Part shown: one piece after another, positions 42,216-51,596 of the stretch
How positions within the stretch are numbered: position 1 is the stretch's first letter
Layout of the letters: each line of letters begins with the position of its first letter
NCBI RefSeq assembly: GCF_024347355.1
Contig: NZ_AP025465.1
Span: 248,001-312,000, forward strand
Length of the DNA stretch: 64,000 nucleotides
From: Vibrio chagasii
GTDB lineage: Bacteria > Pseudomonadota > Gammaproteobacteria > Enterobacterales > Vibrionaceae
Direction of reading: 5' to 3'
Notes under the pieces: generated by a model
Databases searched by the model: none
The model's input: only the letters and a program-made list of their open reading frames with translations
Told to the model about the DNA's origin: nothing
Position numbers and translations under genes: made by a program

Positions 42216-43301
42216 ATGACGTATATGAAAGCGGCGACCGCGAGCATTGATTTAAATGCGCTTGAGCACAACCTGAACCAAATTAAGTCGAAAGCCCCGC
42301 AGTGTAAAGTGATGTCTGTTGTCAAAGCCAATGGCTATGGTCACGGCTTACTGCACATTGCTAAGCACTCTAAAAGCTCAGATGCGTTTGGTGTAGCCCG
42401 TATTGAGGAAGCACTGCAGCTGCGAGCTGGTGGCATTGTTCAGCCTATTCTATTGCTTGAGGGTTTTTATTCTTCCGGCGATTTACCGATACTTGTCACT
42501 AATAACATTCAAACGGTGGTGCATTGTGAAGAACAGCTTAGTGCTCTGGAAAATTCAGTTCTAGAATCACCGGTTGTGGTATGGCTAAAAGTCGATAGTG
42601 GTATGCACCGTTTGGGTGTTCGTTCTGAGCAATATCACGATTTCGTTGAGCGCCTGCATCAATGCCCAAATGTGGCTAAACCTTTACGCTATATGAGCCA
42701 TTTTGGCTGTGCTGATGAGTTAGATAAAACAACGACTGAGCAGCAAACAGAATTATTCTTATCTCTAACAGAAGGTTGTGAGGGCGAGCGTTCGCTTGCG
42801 AACTCAGCGGGTTTACTTGCTTGGCCTAATAGCCACCTGGATTGGGTACGCCCAGGAATCATTTCTTACGGTGTATCGCCGTTTATTGATAAAACAGCAC
42901 AAGAGCTTGGTTTTTTACCAGTGATGACCCTCACCTCACACCTGATTGCTGTGCGTGATTTGAAGGCTGGTGAAAGTGTGGGTTATGGCGCGAACTGGAC
43001 CAGTGAACGTGACACCAAAGTGGGGGTTATCGCGATTGGTTACGGTGACGGCTACCCTCGAACTGCGCCTAACGGCACACCTGTGTTTGTAAATGGCAGA
43101 AAAGTGCCTATTGCAGGCCGAGTATCTATGGACATGTTAACGGTCGATCTTGGGCCGGATGCTCAAGATAAAGTCGGTGATGAAGCGATACTTTGGGGCA
43201 AAGAGTTACCTTCAGAGGAAGTGGCAGAGCATATCGGTACTATCGCTTACGAGTTGGTTACGAAACTTACCTCGCGTGTAGCGATGGAATACGTGAAGTA
43301 A
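42216..43301 (+). CDS. alr: Alanine racemase
   Basis: PLP enzyme that interconverts L- and D-alanine for peptidoglycan. The 361-residue protein carries the PLP-lysine motif [10 protein letters not shown] near residue 40 and the second active-site segment [12 protein letters not shown] containing the catalytic Tyr. The ATG three codons later (42225) fits the shorter family N-terminus ([10 protein letters not shown]) equally well. It is cotranscribed with dnaB. Confidence 0.95.
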   Translation: MTYMKAATASIDLNALEHNLNQIKSKAPQCKVMSVVKANGYGHGLLHIAKHSKSSDAFGVARIEEALQLRAGGIVQPILLLEGFYSSGDLPILVTNNIQTVVHCEEQLSALENSVLESPVVVWLKVDSGMHRLGVRSEQYHDFVERLHQCPNVAKPLRYMSHFGCADELDKTTTEQQTELFLSLTEGCEGERSLANSAGLLAWPNSHLDWVRPGIISYGVSPFIDKTAQELGFLPVMTLTSHLIAVRDLKAGESVGYGANWTSERDTKVGVIAIGYGDGYPRTAPNGTPVFVNGRKVPIAGRVSMDMLTVDLGPDAQDKVGDEAILWGKELPSEEVAEHIGTIAYELVTKLTSRVAMEYVK

Positions 43302-43396
43302 CTTGGTTAGTCAGCCCCCCTAACTTATGATGCTTTAGTTTCCTGATAAACCAGCCTTTCTAAGTTAAGGTTTATCTGCTCAATTTTCTATTACTC

Positions 43397-43427
43397 AAGG
43401 GGGACGCATTTCTGTGTCCCCCTTTTT
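43397..43427 (+). terminator. Terminator of dnaB-alr
   Basis: AAGGGGGAC and GTCCCCCTT arms around a short loop that can extend the stem, ending in a run of five T bases. Confidence 0.85.
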
Positions 43428-43458
43428 ATTTCGCTACTCTAGGCTTAGTTACGATGAG

Positions 43459-43878
43459 CTATTCTCCTTGGATAGTAGCAATCACAGTGCGGCTACCACC
43501 GTAGTCTCGGTGTTCTCCCAAGTAAATGCCCTGCCATGTTCCTAAAGCTAAACGACCATTGGTGATAGGGATTGTCACACTGTTGCCAAGTGTCGATGCT
43601 TTAATGTGAGCTGGCATATCATCATCACCTTCATAAGTATGTTTGTAATAGGGGGCTCGTTCGGGCACAAACTTATTGAAGTGTGACTCCATATCACTAC
43701 GGACGGTCGGATCGGCGTTTTCATTGAGCGTCAAGCTGGCAGAAGTATGCTGAATAAATAGATGTAATAAACCAACAGATAAAGAGTTCACCTCGTGTAT
43801 CTGTTGTTCAATTTCATCAGTAATGAGATGAAATCCACGCTTTTGTGCATTTAGGTGTATAGTCTTCTGAATCCACAT
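43459..43878 (-). CDS. YjbQ/UPF0047 family protein
   Basis: Small cytosolic protein of 139 residues, the usual family length, with the conserved segments [19 protein letters not shown] and [16 protein letters not shown]. Members can replace thiamine-phosphate synthase weakly in E. coli, but the physiological role is unclear. It is convergent with alr and divergent from pgi. Confidence 0.9.
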   Translation of the reverse strand: MWIQKTIHLNAQKRGFHLITDEIEQQIHEVNSLSVGLLHLFIQHTSASLTLNENADPTVRSDMESHFNKFVPERAPYYKHTYEGDDDMPAHIKASTLGNSVTIPITNGRLALGTWQGIYLGEHRDYGGSRTVIATIQGE

Positions 43879-44204
43879 ACGCCATCCTTTATAATGTATT
43901 TGGAAAAAAAGTGGTTTGAGGCTATCTTTTGAACTTGAATTTATCAGGTCTCGCTCACATTTAATTGTGTTAGAGCCAGAGTCTGTACCGATTCCTGTCT
44001 CAGGAAATCTAATCCTGATTTATCTCAAGGTACAGCTCTTCATATACGGCATAATACGTCGTGAAAAAAAATTACAAAGAATCTTTCAGTGGTGACGCGG
44101 TTTGGTCATCACAGAAAAATATAAACTTTCGCCTAATCGGGGGTTCTATTCATCACCCAGGTGACGTTTAGAATAAAACCTACAGTAACATCGGGATAGA
44201 TACC
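43879..44204. promoter_or_regulatory. yjbQ/pgi intergenic region with a foldable element
   Basis: This 326-bp divergent region has no ORF. Positions 43978-44039 can fold as a three-way junction: AGAG/CTCT and TGTACC/GGTACA form the closing helix, with CCTG-TCT-CAGG and AAATC/GATTT as arms. It lies about 165 bp upstream of pgi. Whether it acts as RNA or is an old mobile repeat is unknown. Confidence 0.35.
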
Positions 44205-45857
44205 ATGTTGAAAAATATCAACCCAACGCAAACACAAGCGTGGAAAGCTCTAACAGCTCATTTTGAGTCTGCTCAAGATATGGATATGAAAGAGCTGTTT
44301 GCTCAAGATGCAAAACGTTTCGAGAGCTTTTCTACTCGTTTCGGTTCAGACATCTTAGTCGATTACTCTAAGAACCTAATCGACGCAGAAACGATGCAGC
44401 ACCTATTTGCTCTTGCAAACGAGACTGAAGTTAAGTCTGCAATTGAAGCGATGTTTAGCGGTGATGCGATCAACAAGACTGAAGGCCGTTCAGTGCTTCA
44501 CACTGCACTACGTAACCGTAGCGACAAGCCAGTAATGGTTGACGGCAAAGACGTAATGCCAGCAGTTAACGCTGTACTAGCAAAAATGGAACTGTTCACA
44601 CACCGCATCGTTTCTGGTGAGTGGAAAGGTTACACAGGTAAAGAGATTACTGATGTTGTAAACATTGGTATCGGCGGTTCGGATCTTGGTCCATACATGG
44701 TGACTGAAGCACTAACGCCATACAAAACTCGCCTAAACATGCACTTCGTTTCTAATGTAGATGGTACGCACATCGTTGAGACACTTAAGTCTCTGAACCC
44801 AGAAACAACGCTATTCCTAGTAGCATCAAAAACATTCACGACTCAAGAAACAATGACGAACGCACACTCTGCACGTGATTGGTTCCTAGCAGAAGCAGGT
44901 GATGAAGCGCACGTAGCTAAGCACTTCGCTGCACTATCGACGAACGCAACTGCAGTCGCTGAGTTTGGTATCGATACTGACAACATGTTCGAATTCTGGG
45001 ACTGGGTTGGTGGTCGTTACTCTCTATGGTCTGCGATTGGTCTTTCTATTTCTCTTTCTGTAGGCTTCGATAATTTCGTTGAGCTACTAGAAGGTGCTCA
45101 CGAGATGGATAACCACTTTGCTTCAACTGAGTTTGAAAGCAACATCCCAGTAATCCTTGCGCTAATCGGTATTTGGTACAACAACTTCCACGGCGCTGAG
45201 TCGGAAGCGATTCTACCTTACGACCAGTACATGCACCGTTTTGCTGCTTACTTCCAGCAAGGCAACATGGAATCAAATGGTAAGTTTGTAGATCGTGAAG
45301 GTAACCCAGTAGAGTACCAAACAGGTCCTATCATCTGGGGGGAACCAGGTACAAACGGCCAGCACGCGTTCTACCAACTGATTCACCAAGGCACTAAGCT
45401 GATCCCATCAGACTTTATTGCTCCTGCAATCAGCCATAACCCAGCATCTGATCACCACCAGAAGCTAATGTCTAACTTCTTTGCTCAAACTGAAGCACTA
45501 GCATTCGGTAAGACAAAAGAAACTGTGGAAGCTGAATTCCTAGCGACTGGTAAAACTGCAGAAGAAGTGGCTGAACTAGTACCTTTCAAAGTGTTTGAAG
45601 GTAACCGCCCAACGAACTCTATTCTTGTTAAGCAAATTACGCCTCGCTCTCTGGGTAACCTGATCGCGATGTACGAGCACAAGATCTTTGTTCAAGGTGT
45701 TATCTGGAACATCTTCAGCTTCGACCAGTGGGGTGTAGAACTTGGTAAGCAACTAGCGAACCAAATTCTTCCAGAGCTTGCTGATGACGCAGAAGTGACA
45801 TCTCACGACAGCTCAACGAACGGTCTAATCAACGCATTCAAAGCACTTAAAGCTTAA
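44205..45857 (+). CDS. pgi: Glucose-6-phosphate isomerase
   Basis: Glycolytic and gluconeogenic enzyme interconverting glucose 6-phosphate and fructose 6-phosphate in the cytosol. The 550-residue protein has the family signatures [16 protein letters not shown] (sugar-phosphate site), [12 protein letters not shown] and [13 protein letters not shown], and the usual length. Preferred codons dominate, so expression is probably high. It is monocistronic, with a terminator 24 bp downstream. Confidence 0.97.
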   Translation: MLKNINPTQTQAWKALTAHFESAQDMDMKELFAQDAKRFESFSTRFGSDILVDYSKNLIDAETMQHLFALANETEVKSAIEAMFSGDAINKTEGRSVLHTALRNRSDKPVMVDGKDVMPAVNAVLAKMELFTHRIVSGEWKGYTGKEITDVVNIGIGGSDLGPYMVTEALTPYKTRLNMHFVSNVDGTHIVETLKSLNPETTLFLVASKTFTTQETMTNAHSARDWFLAEAGDEAHVAKHFAALSTNATAVAEFGIDTDNMFEFWDWVGGRYSLWSAIGLSISLSVGFDNFVELLEGAHEMDNHFASTEFESNIPVILALIGIWYNNFHGAESEAILPYDQYMHRFAAYFQQGNMESNGKFVDREGNPVEYQTGPIIWGEPGTNGQHAFYQLIHQGTKLIPSDFIAPAISHNPASDHHQKLMSNFFAQTEALAFGKTKETVEAEFLATGKTAEEVAELVPFKVFEGNRPTNSILVKQITPRSLGNLIAMYEHKIFVQGVIWNIFSFDQWGVELGKQLANQILPELADDAEVTSHDSSTNGLINAFKALKA

Positions 45858-45880
45858 TTGAGTTGATAGCATAAAAGTTA

Positions 45881-45906
45881 ACGCCAACCTTAGGGTTGGC
45901 GTTTTT
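45881..45906 (+). terminator. Terminator of pgi
   Basis: AACGCCAACC and GGTTGGCGTT form a 10-bp stem with a TTAG loop, followed by T bases. Confidence 0.9.
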
Positions 45907-45942
45907 GTATCTGTAGAGTAAGCAATGGTTAAATCGCAGGTA

Positions 45943-45974
45943 ATAAAAAAGGCTAACGTATCGACGCCAGCCTT
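45943..45974 (-). terminator. Terminator of zur-cheX
   Basis: On the minus strand AAGGCT-GGCGT pairs with ACGTT-AGCCTT (two G-U pairs) around a CGAT loop, followed by six T bases, 25 bp past the cheX stop. Confidence 0.8.
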
Positions 45975-45998
45975 CTAAATATTTTGCAGTAGTTACTT

Positions 45999-46460
45999 TT
46001 ATTCGAAACAGATCTCGATGAAGGCATTACCCCACTGAGATGAGAAAGGCATGATGATGATTGCGCCTTCGCATTTGTGACGAATAGTATGGCCTTTACC
46101 AGAAACCACAATCGGCGTTGCCATGTCGAAGTCGAAGCCGCTTTCCGCAAGAATACGTTTTGCACCGCCTGTTACCATGTTGGTGATCTCACCAACCATG
46201 TCGGTTACTTCTTCGTTCAAACCGTTTGGTCGCTCACCAAGCATGTTTTCCATGATTTCCAGAGCCAGACCTTCATCAAAGGTAATCGACATTGAGCCAC
46301 GTGATTGTGGACCAACCATACCGATTAAACCAGAGACATCACCACGAGCGATTTCATCTTTCTTAACTCTTGGTTTTTGTGGCTTCAATTCTAGAGAAGC
46401 CATCGTTTTTAGAACGTTCATCAAAGAAGCTAAAAACGGGTTTACAAATTCAGCGCGCAT
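45999..46460 (-). CDS. CheX-like chemotaxis/phosphatase domain protein
   Basis: A single CheX-type domain of 153 residues. CheX/CheC proteins dephosphorylate CheY-P or related response regulators. The characteristic GEITNMVTGGAKRIL segment, where the family places catalytic Glu and Asn, is present at about residues 90-104. The start lies 17 bp after the zur stop, so the two are likely cotranscribed, an odd pairing of zinc regulation with a signalling phosphatase. The target response regulator is unknown. Confidence 0.85.
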   Translation of the reverse strand: MRAEFVNPFLASLMNVLKTMASLELKPQKPRVKKDEIARGDVSGLIGMVGPQSRGSMSITFDEGLALEIMENMLGERPNGLNEEVTDMVGEITNMVTGGAKRILAESGFDFDMATPIVVSGKGHTIRHKCEGAIIIMPFSSQWGNAFIEICFE

Positions 46461-46477
46461 AATGTTCTTCTATAATC

Positions 46478-46936
46478 TTATTCTTTCATATCGGAGGAGC
46501 AAGACTGGCAAATGCCATGCGATTCAATGACGTGGTTGGTCAATTGAAAGCCATGCTTCTCAGCGTTACTCGCGAGCAGAGTCACAAGGGAATCGTCTTG
46601 TAGTTCTATCACTGTGCCACATTTATCGCAGATCAGTAGTTGGGAGAAATGTTTATTGGCATTACAAGAACAGCAGCATATAAAGCTGTTGGTTGACTCA
46701 ACTCTGTGAATGAAACCTTGCTCCAACAAGAAATCCAAAGCGCGATACACTGTAGGTGGCTTTGCTTGCGGCTCACTGACTTTCAATTGCTCTAATAATT
46801 CATAAGCACTAGAGGCTTTCTTATTAGAGAAGATGAGCTCAAACACTCGCTTTCTTTGAGGCGTTAATCTAACACCACGCGATGCGCATATCCCTTCAAC
46901 TTGCTCTATTAATGTGTGGTCCAAATTCTTCACCAT
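46478..46936 (-). CDS. zur: Zinc uptake regulator Zur (Fur family)
   Basis: Fur-family repressor of 152 residues. The N-terminal winged helix includes RLTPQRKRVFELIF and PPTVYRALDFLLEQGFIHR. The C-terminal half holds the structural zinc cysteines (ICDKCG and, near the end, ICQSC) typical of Zur. Fur proper has a His-rich region instead. With zinc bound it should repress znu-type uptake genes. It lies upstream of cheX on the same strand; the mgtE region is divergent. Confidence 0.9.
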   Translation of the reverse strand: MVKNLDHTLIEQVEGICASRGVRLTPQRKRVFELIFSNKKASSAYELLEQLKVSEPQAKPPTVYRALDFLLEQGFIHRVESTNSFICCCSCNANKHFSQLLICDKCGTVIELQDDSLVTLLASNAEKHGFQLTNHVIESHGICQSCSSDMKE

Positions 46937-47336
46937 TCAATCGGACATCCTTAAACAAACCCTATTTTCAGGTTATTTCGGCTAAGGAGCCATTGATTTC
47001 TATTAAAGTCAGGTACAGAGCGTATTGTGACCCACGACTTTTAATAAGACAAGGTAACTCAAAATGACATTGTGACTCAAGGCATAACTGATTAGTGACG
47101 CTGAATTAGAGATCTGGTGAATGGTTTATAAATAATGTTTGCATATTGGGAGTGCTCAAATAGCTCGAGACACCATGTTTTGGTGGGCTTTTTATTTGAA
47201 TACGCATTGATAGGTCATATAAGACTATTTTATATGAACGCATTCAACGTAGCTTACAACTAAGCAAATTTAAATCTCAAGTTATTGAGAGAAATATTTT
47301 GCAACATCATAGTTGCTAAGTTGTATATTGATATTG
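46937..47336. other. Non-coding region between zur and the mgtE promoter
   Basis: About 400 bp without a credible gene. A hairpin of CACCA/TGGTG with a T run just after it (about 47173-47195) resembles an intrinsic terminator on the plus strand, although no plus-strand gene precedes it. The zur promoter must lie at the left end. The rest is AT-rich and featureless to my reading. Confidence 0.4.
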
Positions 47337-47365
47337 TTGACTATGAGGCGTCAGATACCTACTAT
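47337..47365 (+). promoter_or_regulatory. Sigma-70 promoter of mgtE
   Basis: TTGACT and TACTAT separated by 17 bp. Predicted start of transcription is near 47372, giving a leader of about 256 nt before mgtE. Confidence 0.75.
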
Positions 47366-47393
47366 GCGCCCATATTTTTACAGGAGAAATATT

Positions 47394-47453
47394 ATGGAAA
47401 ACGACAGTCGAAGGTGGATTACTAGCTCAAGAGCGAGGATCCTATTGGAGTAA
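47394..47453 (+). CDS. Putative mgtE leader peptide (19 codons)
   Basis: A 19-residue ORF (MENDSRRWITSSRARILLE) starts seven bases after a strong AGGAG site, in the leader transcribed from the promoter at 47337. It begins with acidic residues and is otherwise Arg/Ser-rich. Two tiny features lie at its end: GGAG inside its last codons and an ATG-GAC-TAA minigene. Leader peptides control Mg2+ transporter genes in enterobacteria (mgtL before mgtA), but this peptide does not resemble those. Translation is inferred from the ribosome site and position only. Confidence 0.5.
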   Translation: MENDSRRWITSSRARILLE

Positions 47454-47502
47454 TATGGACTAAACACTGTTTCCCCCTTCAATTCTTCTCTCCCTCTTAT
47501 TA

Positions 47503-47573
47503 ATGACGTTGGTTTCTTTCTTTGAAACTCAAACGTTATCTTGTTAGTAACCACCTGAAAATGAGGTTTTTTT
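47503..47573 (+). promoter_or_regulatory. Candidate attenuator in the mgtE leader
   Basis: A first hairpin pairs ATGACGTT (47503-47510) with AACGTTAT (47532-47539), and inside it GTTTC with GAAAC. A second short hairpin ACCT/AGGT (47553-47567) is followed by seven T bases. Together they could act as a regulatory stem and a weak terminator between the leader peptide and mgtE. No M-box riboswitch core was recognised. Confidence 0.4.
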
Positions 47574-47627
47574 CTATTGCTCGAATAGGGCAAGGGATCG
47601 TCATATCTAATAAAAAGGTGCGTTATT

Positions 47628-48878
47628 ATGACCGTTATTAACACAGTAAACGAATACAACCATCATCAAACCGTTAGCTTCGAGTCTGGTGCGACTCAGG
47701 TAGATTTCACTCTTTTTAATCATTGGATTGAAATACGTGAGATACAAAAGCTTAACCAACATTTTAACGCTGAATACATTCAGCAAGCGCTTTGTTTTAC
47801 TCCTCAGTTATCGGCAGAGTCGCTTCAACGTCTTTGTTCACTTGAGGGGTTCGACTATCAGCAAGATGTAGAGCTGTTTCTTCAAGCAAGGCATCCAGTT
47901 ATCCATGCTGTTAATTCCGCAGCAATGACAGTGCTCTATCATGATATGTCCGTAGAGCAGGCGAAAAAAGCATTGAACAGTCTGTATGTTGAGTTTGCCT
48001 GTCTTACTATCGTCGATGATATGGGACGGTTTGTTGGCCTAATCAAACTGGATATGTTGTTTAAGTCTCAACCTGATTTAAAACTGTCTGAGATTGTACA
48101 TCATGCCATCAGCTGTCATTTTAGCGCATCACAAGAACATGCGGTGGCGCTACTCAAACAAAGTCGTTTTGACGTTGTTCCAATCTTAAATAGTCAGGGA
48201 CTTCCTGTCGGTTTGCTATCGGCTAAATCGGCGATAGATATCGTTACCGAAGAGCAAACTGAAGACATGGAACGATTGATGGGCATTCAGCAAGATGGTC
48301 ATGTCGGCGACTATATGAACTTGTCTGTTATGGATCATGTGAGTAAGCGTATTGTCTGGGTAATAGGCCTAGCCATATTGGGTTTGCTATCCGGTATGGT
48401 GATCCATAGTTATGAAGATGCAATTGAAGCGTTTACGGTTTTGGCCTTGTACATGCCAATGATAGCGGACTCTGGCGGTAATGCTGGTACGCAGTCTGCG
48501 ACTGTGATGGTGCGCTCTCTGGCGTTAGGAAGCATCAAGCTGCGTGACTGGCTGTCCGTGTTGTGGAAGGAAACACGCATTGCCATTGTTATTGGTGGTG
48601 CACTGGCTTTTATTACCTTAGGTAAAGTGAGCTTACTGTCTTATGGCGTTGAGTTGCCGGCGAATCTGACATTAACCATGTTGGGCTGTGCAATTGGCCT
48701 AGCACTCTTCTTCCAAATAGTCTCTTCTACCGTTATTGGCGCTATGCTACCTATGATGACTAAACGACTCAACCTAGACCCTGCCGTTGTCGCTAGTCCA
48801 GCGATAACCACCATCGTTGATATTGGTGGGCTGCTAATCTATTTCTTCTGTACTACTCGATTACTCGGTTTGTCTTAA
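47628..48878 (+). CDS. mgtE: Magnesium transporter MgtE
   Basis: Mg2+ channel of the cytoplasmic membrane. The 416-residue protein has an N-terminal helical domain (about 30-95), a CBS pair that senses cytosolic Mg2+ (about 95-210), a connecting helix and five membrane helices (about 240-413). The pore signature YMPMIADSGGNAGTQSATV is present. AAGGTG precedes the ATG. It is the first full gene after a structured leader and is followed after 22 bp by an unknown membrane protein gene. Regulation by Mg2+ at the leader is a hypothesis. Confidence 0.93.
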   Translation: MTVINTVNEYNHHQTVSFESGATQVDFTLFNHWIEIREIQKLNQHFNAEYIQQALCFTPQLSAESLQRLCSLEGFDYQQDVELFLQARHPVIHAVNSAAMTVLYHDMSVEQAKKALNSLYVEFACLTIVDDMGRFVGLIKLDMLFKSQPDLKLSEIVHHAISCHFSASQEHAVALLKQSRFDVVPILNSQGLPVGLLSAKSAIDIVTEEQTEDMERLMGIQQDGHVGDYMNLSVMDHVSKRIVWVIGLAILGLLSGMVIHSYEDAIEAFTVLALYMPMIADSGGNAGTQSATVMVRSLALGSIKLRDWLSVLWKETRIAIVIGGALAFITLGKVSLLSYGVELPANLTLTMLGCAIGLALFFQIVSSTVIGAMLPMMTKRLNLDPAVVASPAITTIVDIGGLLIYFFCTTRLLGLS

Positions 48879-48900
48879 CCTCAGAGTAGGAGTTGTCATC

Positions 48901-50187
48901 ATGAATATAGAATGGAGAGCTAGCAACGCTATAATGGTGTCCCAGATGCTACGAGGTGGTGAGGTTGGAACCATAGATATCAAGATCTATATGGATAGCC
49001 AACGTTATTCAGTTGCAGATTTCAGTGAGGAGGCAACTGATGATCTGTACCGTTCAATATTCCTCTATCACAACACTGATAGTCTATTAACTGAAGAAGC
49101 TCGACTGGAGCTCATCTCTCTGGAAATGGGTCACTGGTGTCCTACAACTGAAAGTAGACTAGTGGAATGGTTAACGTCGTTCCATACTGCGATACGTGCA
49201 CGTTGTCTTTCGGTTTGTTGTGAGTCTGGATACCCTGGCGTGCCATCTTTGTGTTGGCAGGTGGAGAGGGTAAATTATAAGTTTGCTCTTTTGTTTGAGC
49301 GTTGCCCATCGGCGCGCTCATTACATCAACGCTTATTGGTCATCGCATGCCAAGAGCTGTTAAAACTCTATGAAAGGTTGAGAGACAATCATGCAGAGTC
49401 GTCATCGCAATCTGTGTTGAGCTGTTTGTCTCGGCTTTTGTTTGAACGCAACCATATTGCAGGCTGGCGTCCATACGAACAGAGAAAGAAAGCATATAGT
49501 GGAACGGGGTATCGTGATGAAATCGAGGAGTTTGCCTCTAGTTGGCCGGCTTATCGGCATGAACACTTATGTGCTCAGCGCCGTGCATCCGTAAACCACC
49601 TGATAACCATTGCTTTAAGCAGCATGCTCGCTATGTCAGTCGTGTTAATGTTCAATATTCATTTGATGAAACAGGATGGACATTTGACTTTGAGTCTACT
49701 TATATTGATCTGCTTACTTTATGGTGGGCGTGATGTAGTCAAAGAAGTTCTCAAATTAAAGATCACTAAGCAGCTTAACAAATTTAATTTCTACCGAAGA
49801 TATAAATTGATTCGACCTGGAAGTTTTCGAAGTATTGGTAAACGAAAAACTCGGATGCAGTCTCAATTTAGTCCGCAAAAAGCATCATCTAAGATGTGTT
49901 TGCAAAAAGCGGAGAGTATCTCTGTTGCCAAAAGACTTAGTAAACATGCAGTATCAGTGTACTGCGAGACTCAAATATCACTAAACAGCTTAGACAAATA
50001 TCGTAAGACGCAGCATTTTAGAGTGCTGAATCAGCATGGAGAAAGTGAACGTACACCAATACGAGATAATCGTGATTTGCATATTTGCATCCAAATTACC
50101 CAATCAAATAGAAACACCATAACAAAATCATTTCGTTGTAATAATGAGGACAATAGTCGTTGGTTTGAAATAAAACCGGTAAGCTAG
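48901..50187 (+). CDS. Unknown membrane protein in the mgtE operon
   Basis: I do not recognise this 428-residue protein. The N-terminal 230 residues are soluble and Cys-rich (including a CLSVCCESG segment near 102-110) and helical in character. Two hydrophobic segments follow (about 233-254 and 261-275), making a membrane hairpin, then a long basic region (277-355) and a polar C-terminus. A GGAG site precedes the ATG, 22 bp after the mgtE stop, so cotranscription is likely. Codon use is less biased than in neighbouring core genes. It could assist or modulate MgtE, but that rests only on position. Confidence 0.7.
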   Translation: MNIEWRASNAIMVSQMLRGGEVGTIDIKIYMDSQRYSVADFSEEATDDLYRSIFLYHNTDSLLTEEARLELISLEMGHWCPTTESRLVEWLTSFHTAIRARCLSVCCESGYPGVPSLCWQVERVNYKFALLFERCPSARSLHQRLLVIACQELLKLYERLRDNHAESSSQSVLSCLSRLLFERNHIAGWRPYEQRKKAYSGTGYRDEIEEFASSWPAYRHEHLCAQRRASVNHLITIALSSMLAMSVVLMFNIHLMKQDGHLTLSLLILICLLYGGRDVVKEVLKLKITKQLNKFNFYRRYKLIRPGSFRSIGKRKTRMQSQFSPQKASSKMCLQKAESISVAKRLSKHAVSVYCETQISLNSLDKYRKTQHFRVLNQHGESERTPIRDNRDLHICIQITQSNRNTITKSFRCNNEDNSRWFEIKPVS

Positions 50188-50409
50188 ATTGAGGTGGCTG
50201 GTGGCCTTTGAATTGCAATTGTTGGTCCGGATACGAGCTGGTAACCGCGTTGGTTCGATTATTAGCCACTTCGCTTTCTTTTTGAAACTCTTCCGCTCCC
50301 TGTGTATTATTGGCTGTTTTTTTGATCACGATAACCGCTTTATTACTGAGTGTGTGAAACTCCACAATATTCAAAGCGGATTTGATGGGTAAAATTATTA
50401 GGTAAAACA

Positions 50410-51414
50410 ATGACCAAGCCAGGTAACATGAGTAAATTCCAATCAAACCGCTTATCCGTTGCACCCATGCTCGATTGGACTGACCGCCACTGTCGTTACT
50501 TTCACCGTTTGCTCTCTCAGCAGACTCTTCTGTACACGGAAATGGTAACAACAGGCGCGATCTTACACGGTAAGGGCGATTTCCTAGAATACAGTGAGCA
50601 AGAGCATCCACTGGCTCTTCAACTTGGTGGTTCAAATCCAGTTGATCTTGCGGCTTGTGCCAAACTTGCGGCTGAGCGTGGTTATGATGAAGTAAATCTT
50701 AACGTAGGTTGCCCTTCAGACCGAGTTCAAAACGGTCGCTTTGGTGCGTGCTTAATGGCGGAGCCAGAGCTAGTAGCAGACTGTGTATCAGCAATGAAAG
50801 AAGTGACTGATATTCCAATCACAGTGAAAACTCGCATTGGTATCGATGACCAAGACTCATATGAGTTTCTGACGAAGTTCATTTCAACGGTTTCTGAAAA
50901 GGGTGGTTGTGAGCAATTCACTATTCATGCACGTAAAGCGTGGTTGAGTGGTCTTAGCCCGAAAGAGAACCGTGAGATCCCACCTCTGGATTATGATCGT
51001 GCTTACCAGATCAAGAAAGACTTCTCTGATCTAGTGATCGCAGTAAATGGTGGTATCACCACATTAGAACAAACAAAAGAACATCTTCAGTACCTTGATG
51101 GCGTGATGATCGGTCGTGAGGCTTACCATAGCCCATTTATTCTGGCGGAAGTGGACCAACAGATCTTCGGATTAGATACGCCAATTAAGAAACGCTCACA
51201 AGTCGTGGAAGAGATGTACCCGTACATTGAACGTGAACTTTCAAACGGTGCAAGCTTAGGACACATTTCTCGTCATATGCTTGGCTTGTTCCAAAGCATG
51301 CCGGGTGCAAGACAATGGCGTCGCTACATCAGCGAAAATGCACATAAGAAAGGTGCGGGTATCGAAGTCATGCAGACGGCATTGGCTAAGATTCCTAAAG
51401 AGCTGAACGTATAG
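50410..51414 (+). CDS. dusA: tRNA-dihydrouridine(20/20a) synthase
   Basis: Flavin enzyme that reduces uridine 20/20a in the tRNA D-loop using NADPH. The 334-residue protein has the TIM-barrel signatures [37 protein letters not shown] (catalytic Cys in GACLM) and [17 protein letters not shown]. An internal ATG at 50428 with AGG upstream is an alternative start. pspG follows as in E. coli, but with its own sigma-54 promoter and a terminator between. Confidence 0.96.
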   Translation: MTKPGNMSKFQSNRLSVAPMLDWTDRHCRYFHRLLSQQTLLYTEMVTTGAILHGKGDFLEYSEQEHPLALQLGGSNPVDLAACAKLAAERGYDEVNLNVGCPSDRVQNGRFGACLMAEPELVADCVSAMKEVTDIPITVKTRIGIDDQDSYEFLTKFISTVSEKGGCEQFTIHARKAWLSGLSPKENREIPPLDYDRAYQIKKDFSDLVIAVNGGITTLEQTKEHLQYLDGVMIGREAYHSPFILAEVDQQIFGLDTPIKKRSQVVEEMYPYIERELSNGASLGHISRHMLGLFQSMPGARQWRRYISENAHKKGAGIEVMQTALAKIPKELNV

Positions 51415-51460
51415 GTTAAATTCGCCATTAAAGGCTAAATTTACCACTTTGATTTATTTA

Positions 51461-51490
51461 AAAAGCCGCGCATGAGAATGTGCGGCTTTT
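51461..51490 (+). terminator. Terminator of dusA
   Basis: AAAAGCCGCGCA pairs with TGTGCGGCTTTT (one mismatch) and the T run continues into TATTT. Confidence 0.88.
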
Positions 51491-51530
51491 TATTTGACTG
51501 ATAAATAAGGATTTTATTGGTTTTGGCGAC

Positions 51531-51548
51531 TTGGTACAGATGCTGCAA
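51531..51548 (+). promoter_or_regulatory. Sigma-54 promoter of pspG
   Basis: TTGGTAC-N5-CTGCAA has the invariant GG and GC spaced ten bases apart. It lies about 50 bp before pspG, a known PspF/sigma-54 target in E. coli. Confidence 0.8.
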
Positions 51549-51596
51549 TGTTAGAAAGTAGGAAAGATAGGTCATTAACTCATTAGGGAGACCATT

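Noticed and set aside
47378..47659. A 93-codon minus-strand frame across the mgtE leader
   Set aside because: No family resemblance or ribosome site; the same bases hold a plus-strand promoter-driven leader.
50096..50635. A 179-codon minus-strand frame before and over the dusA start
   Set aside because: It overlaps the conserved N-terminal half of dusA and the end of the preceding gene, with no recognisable domain.
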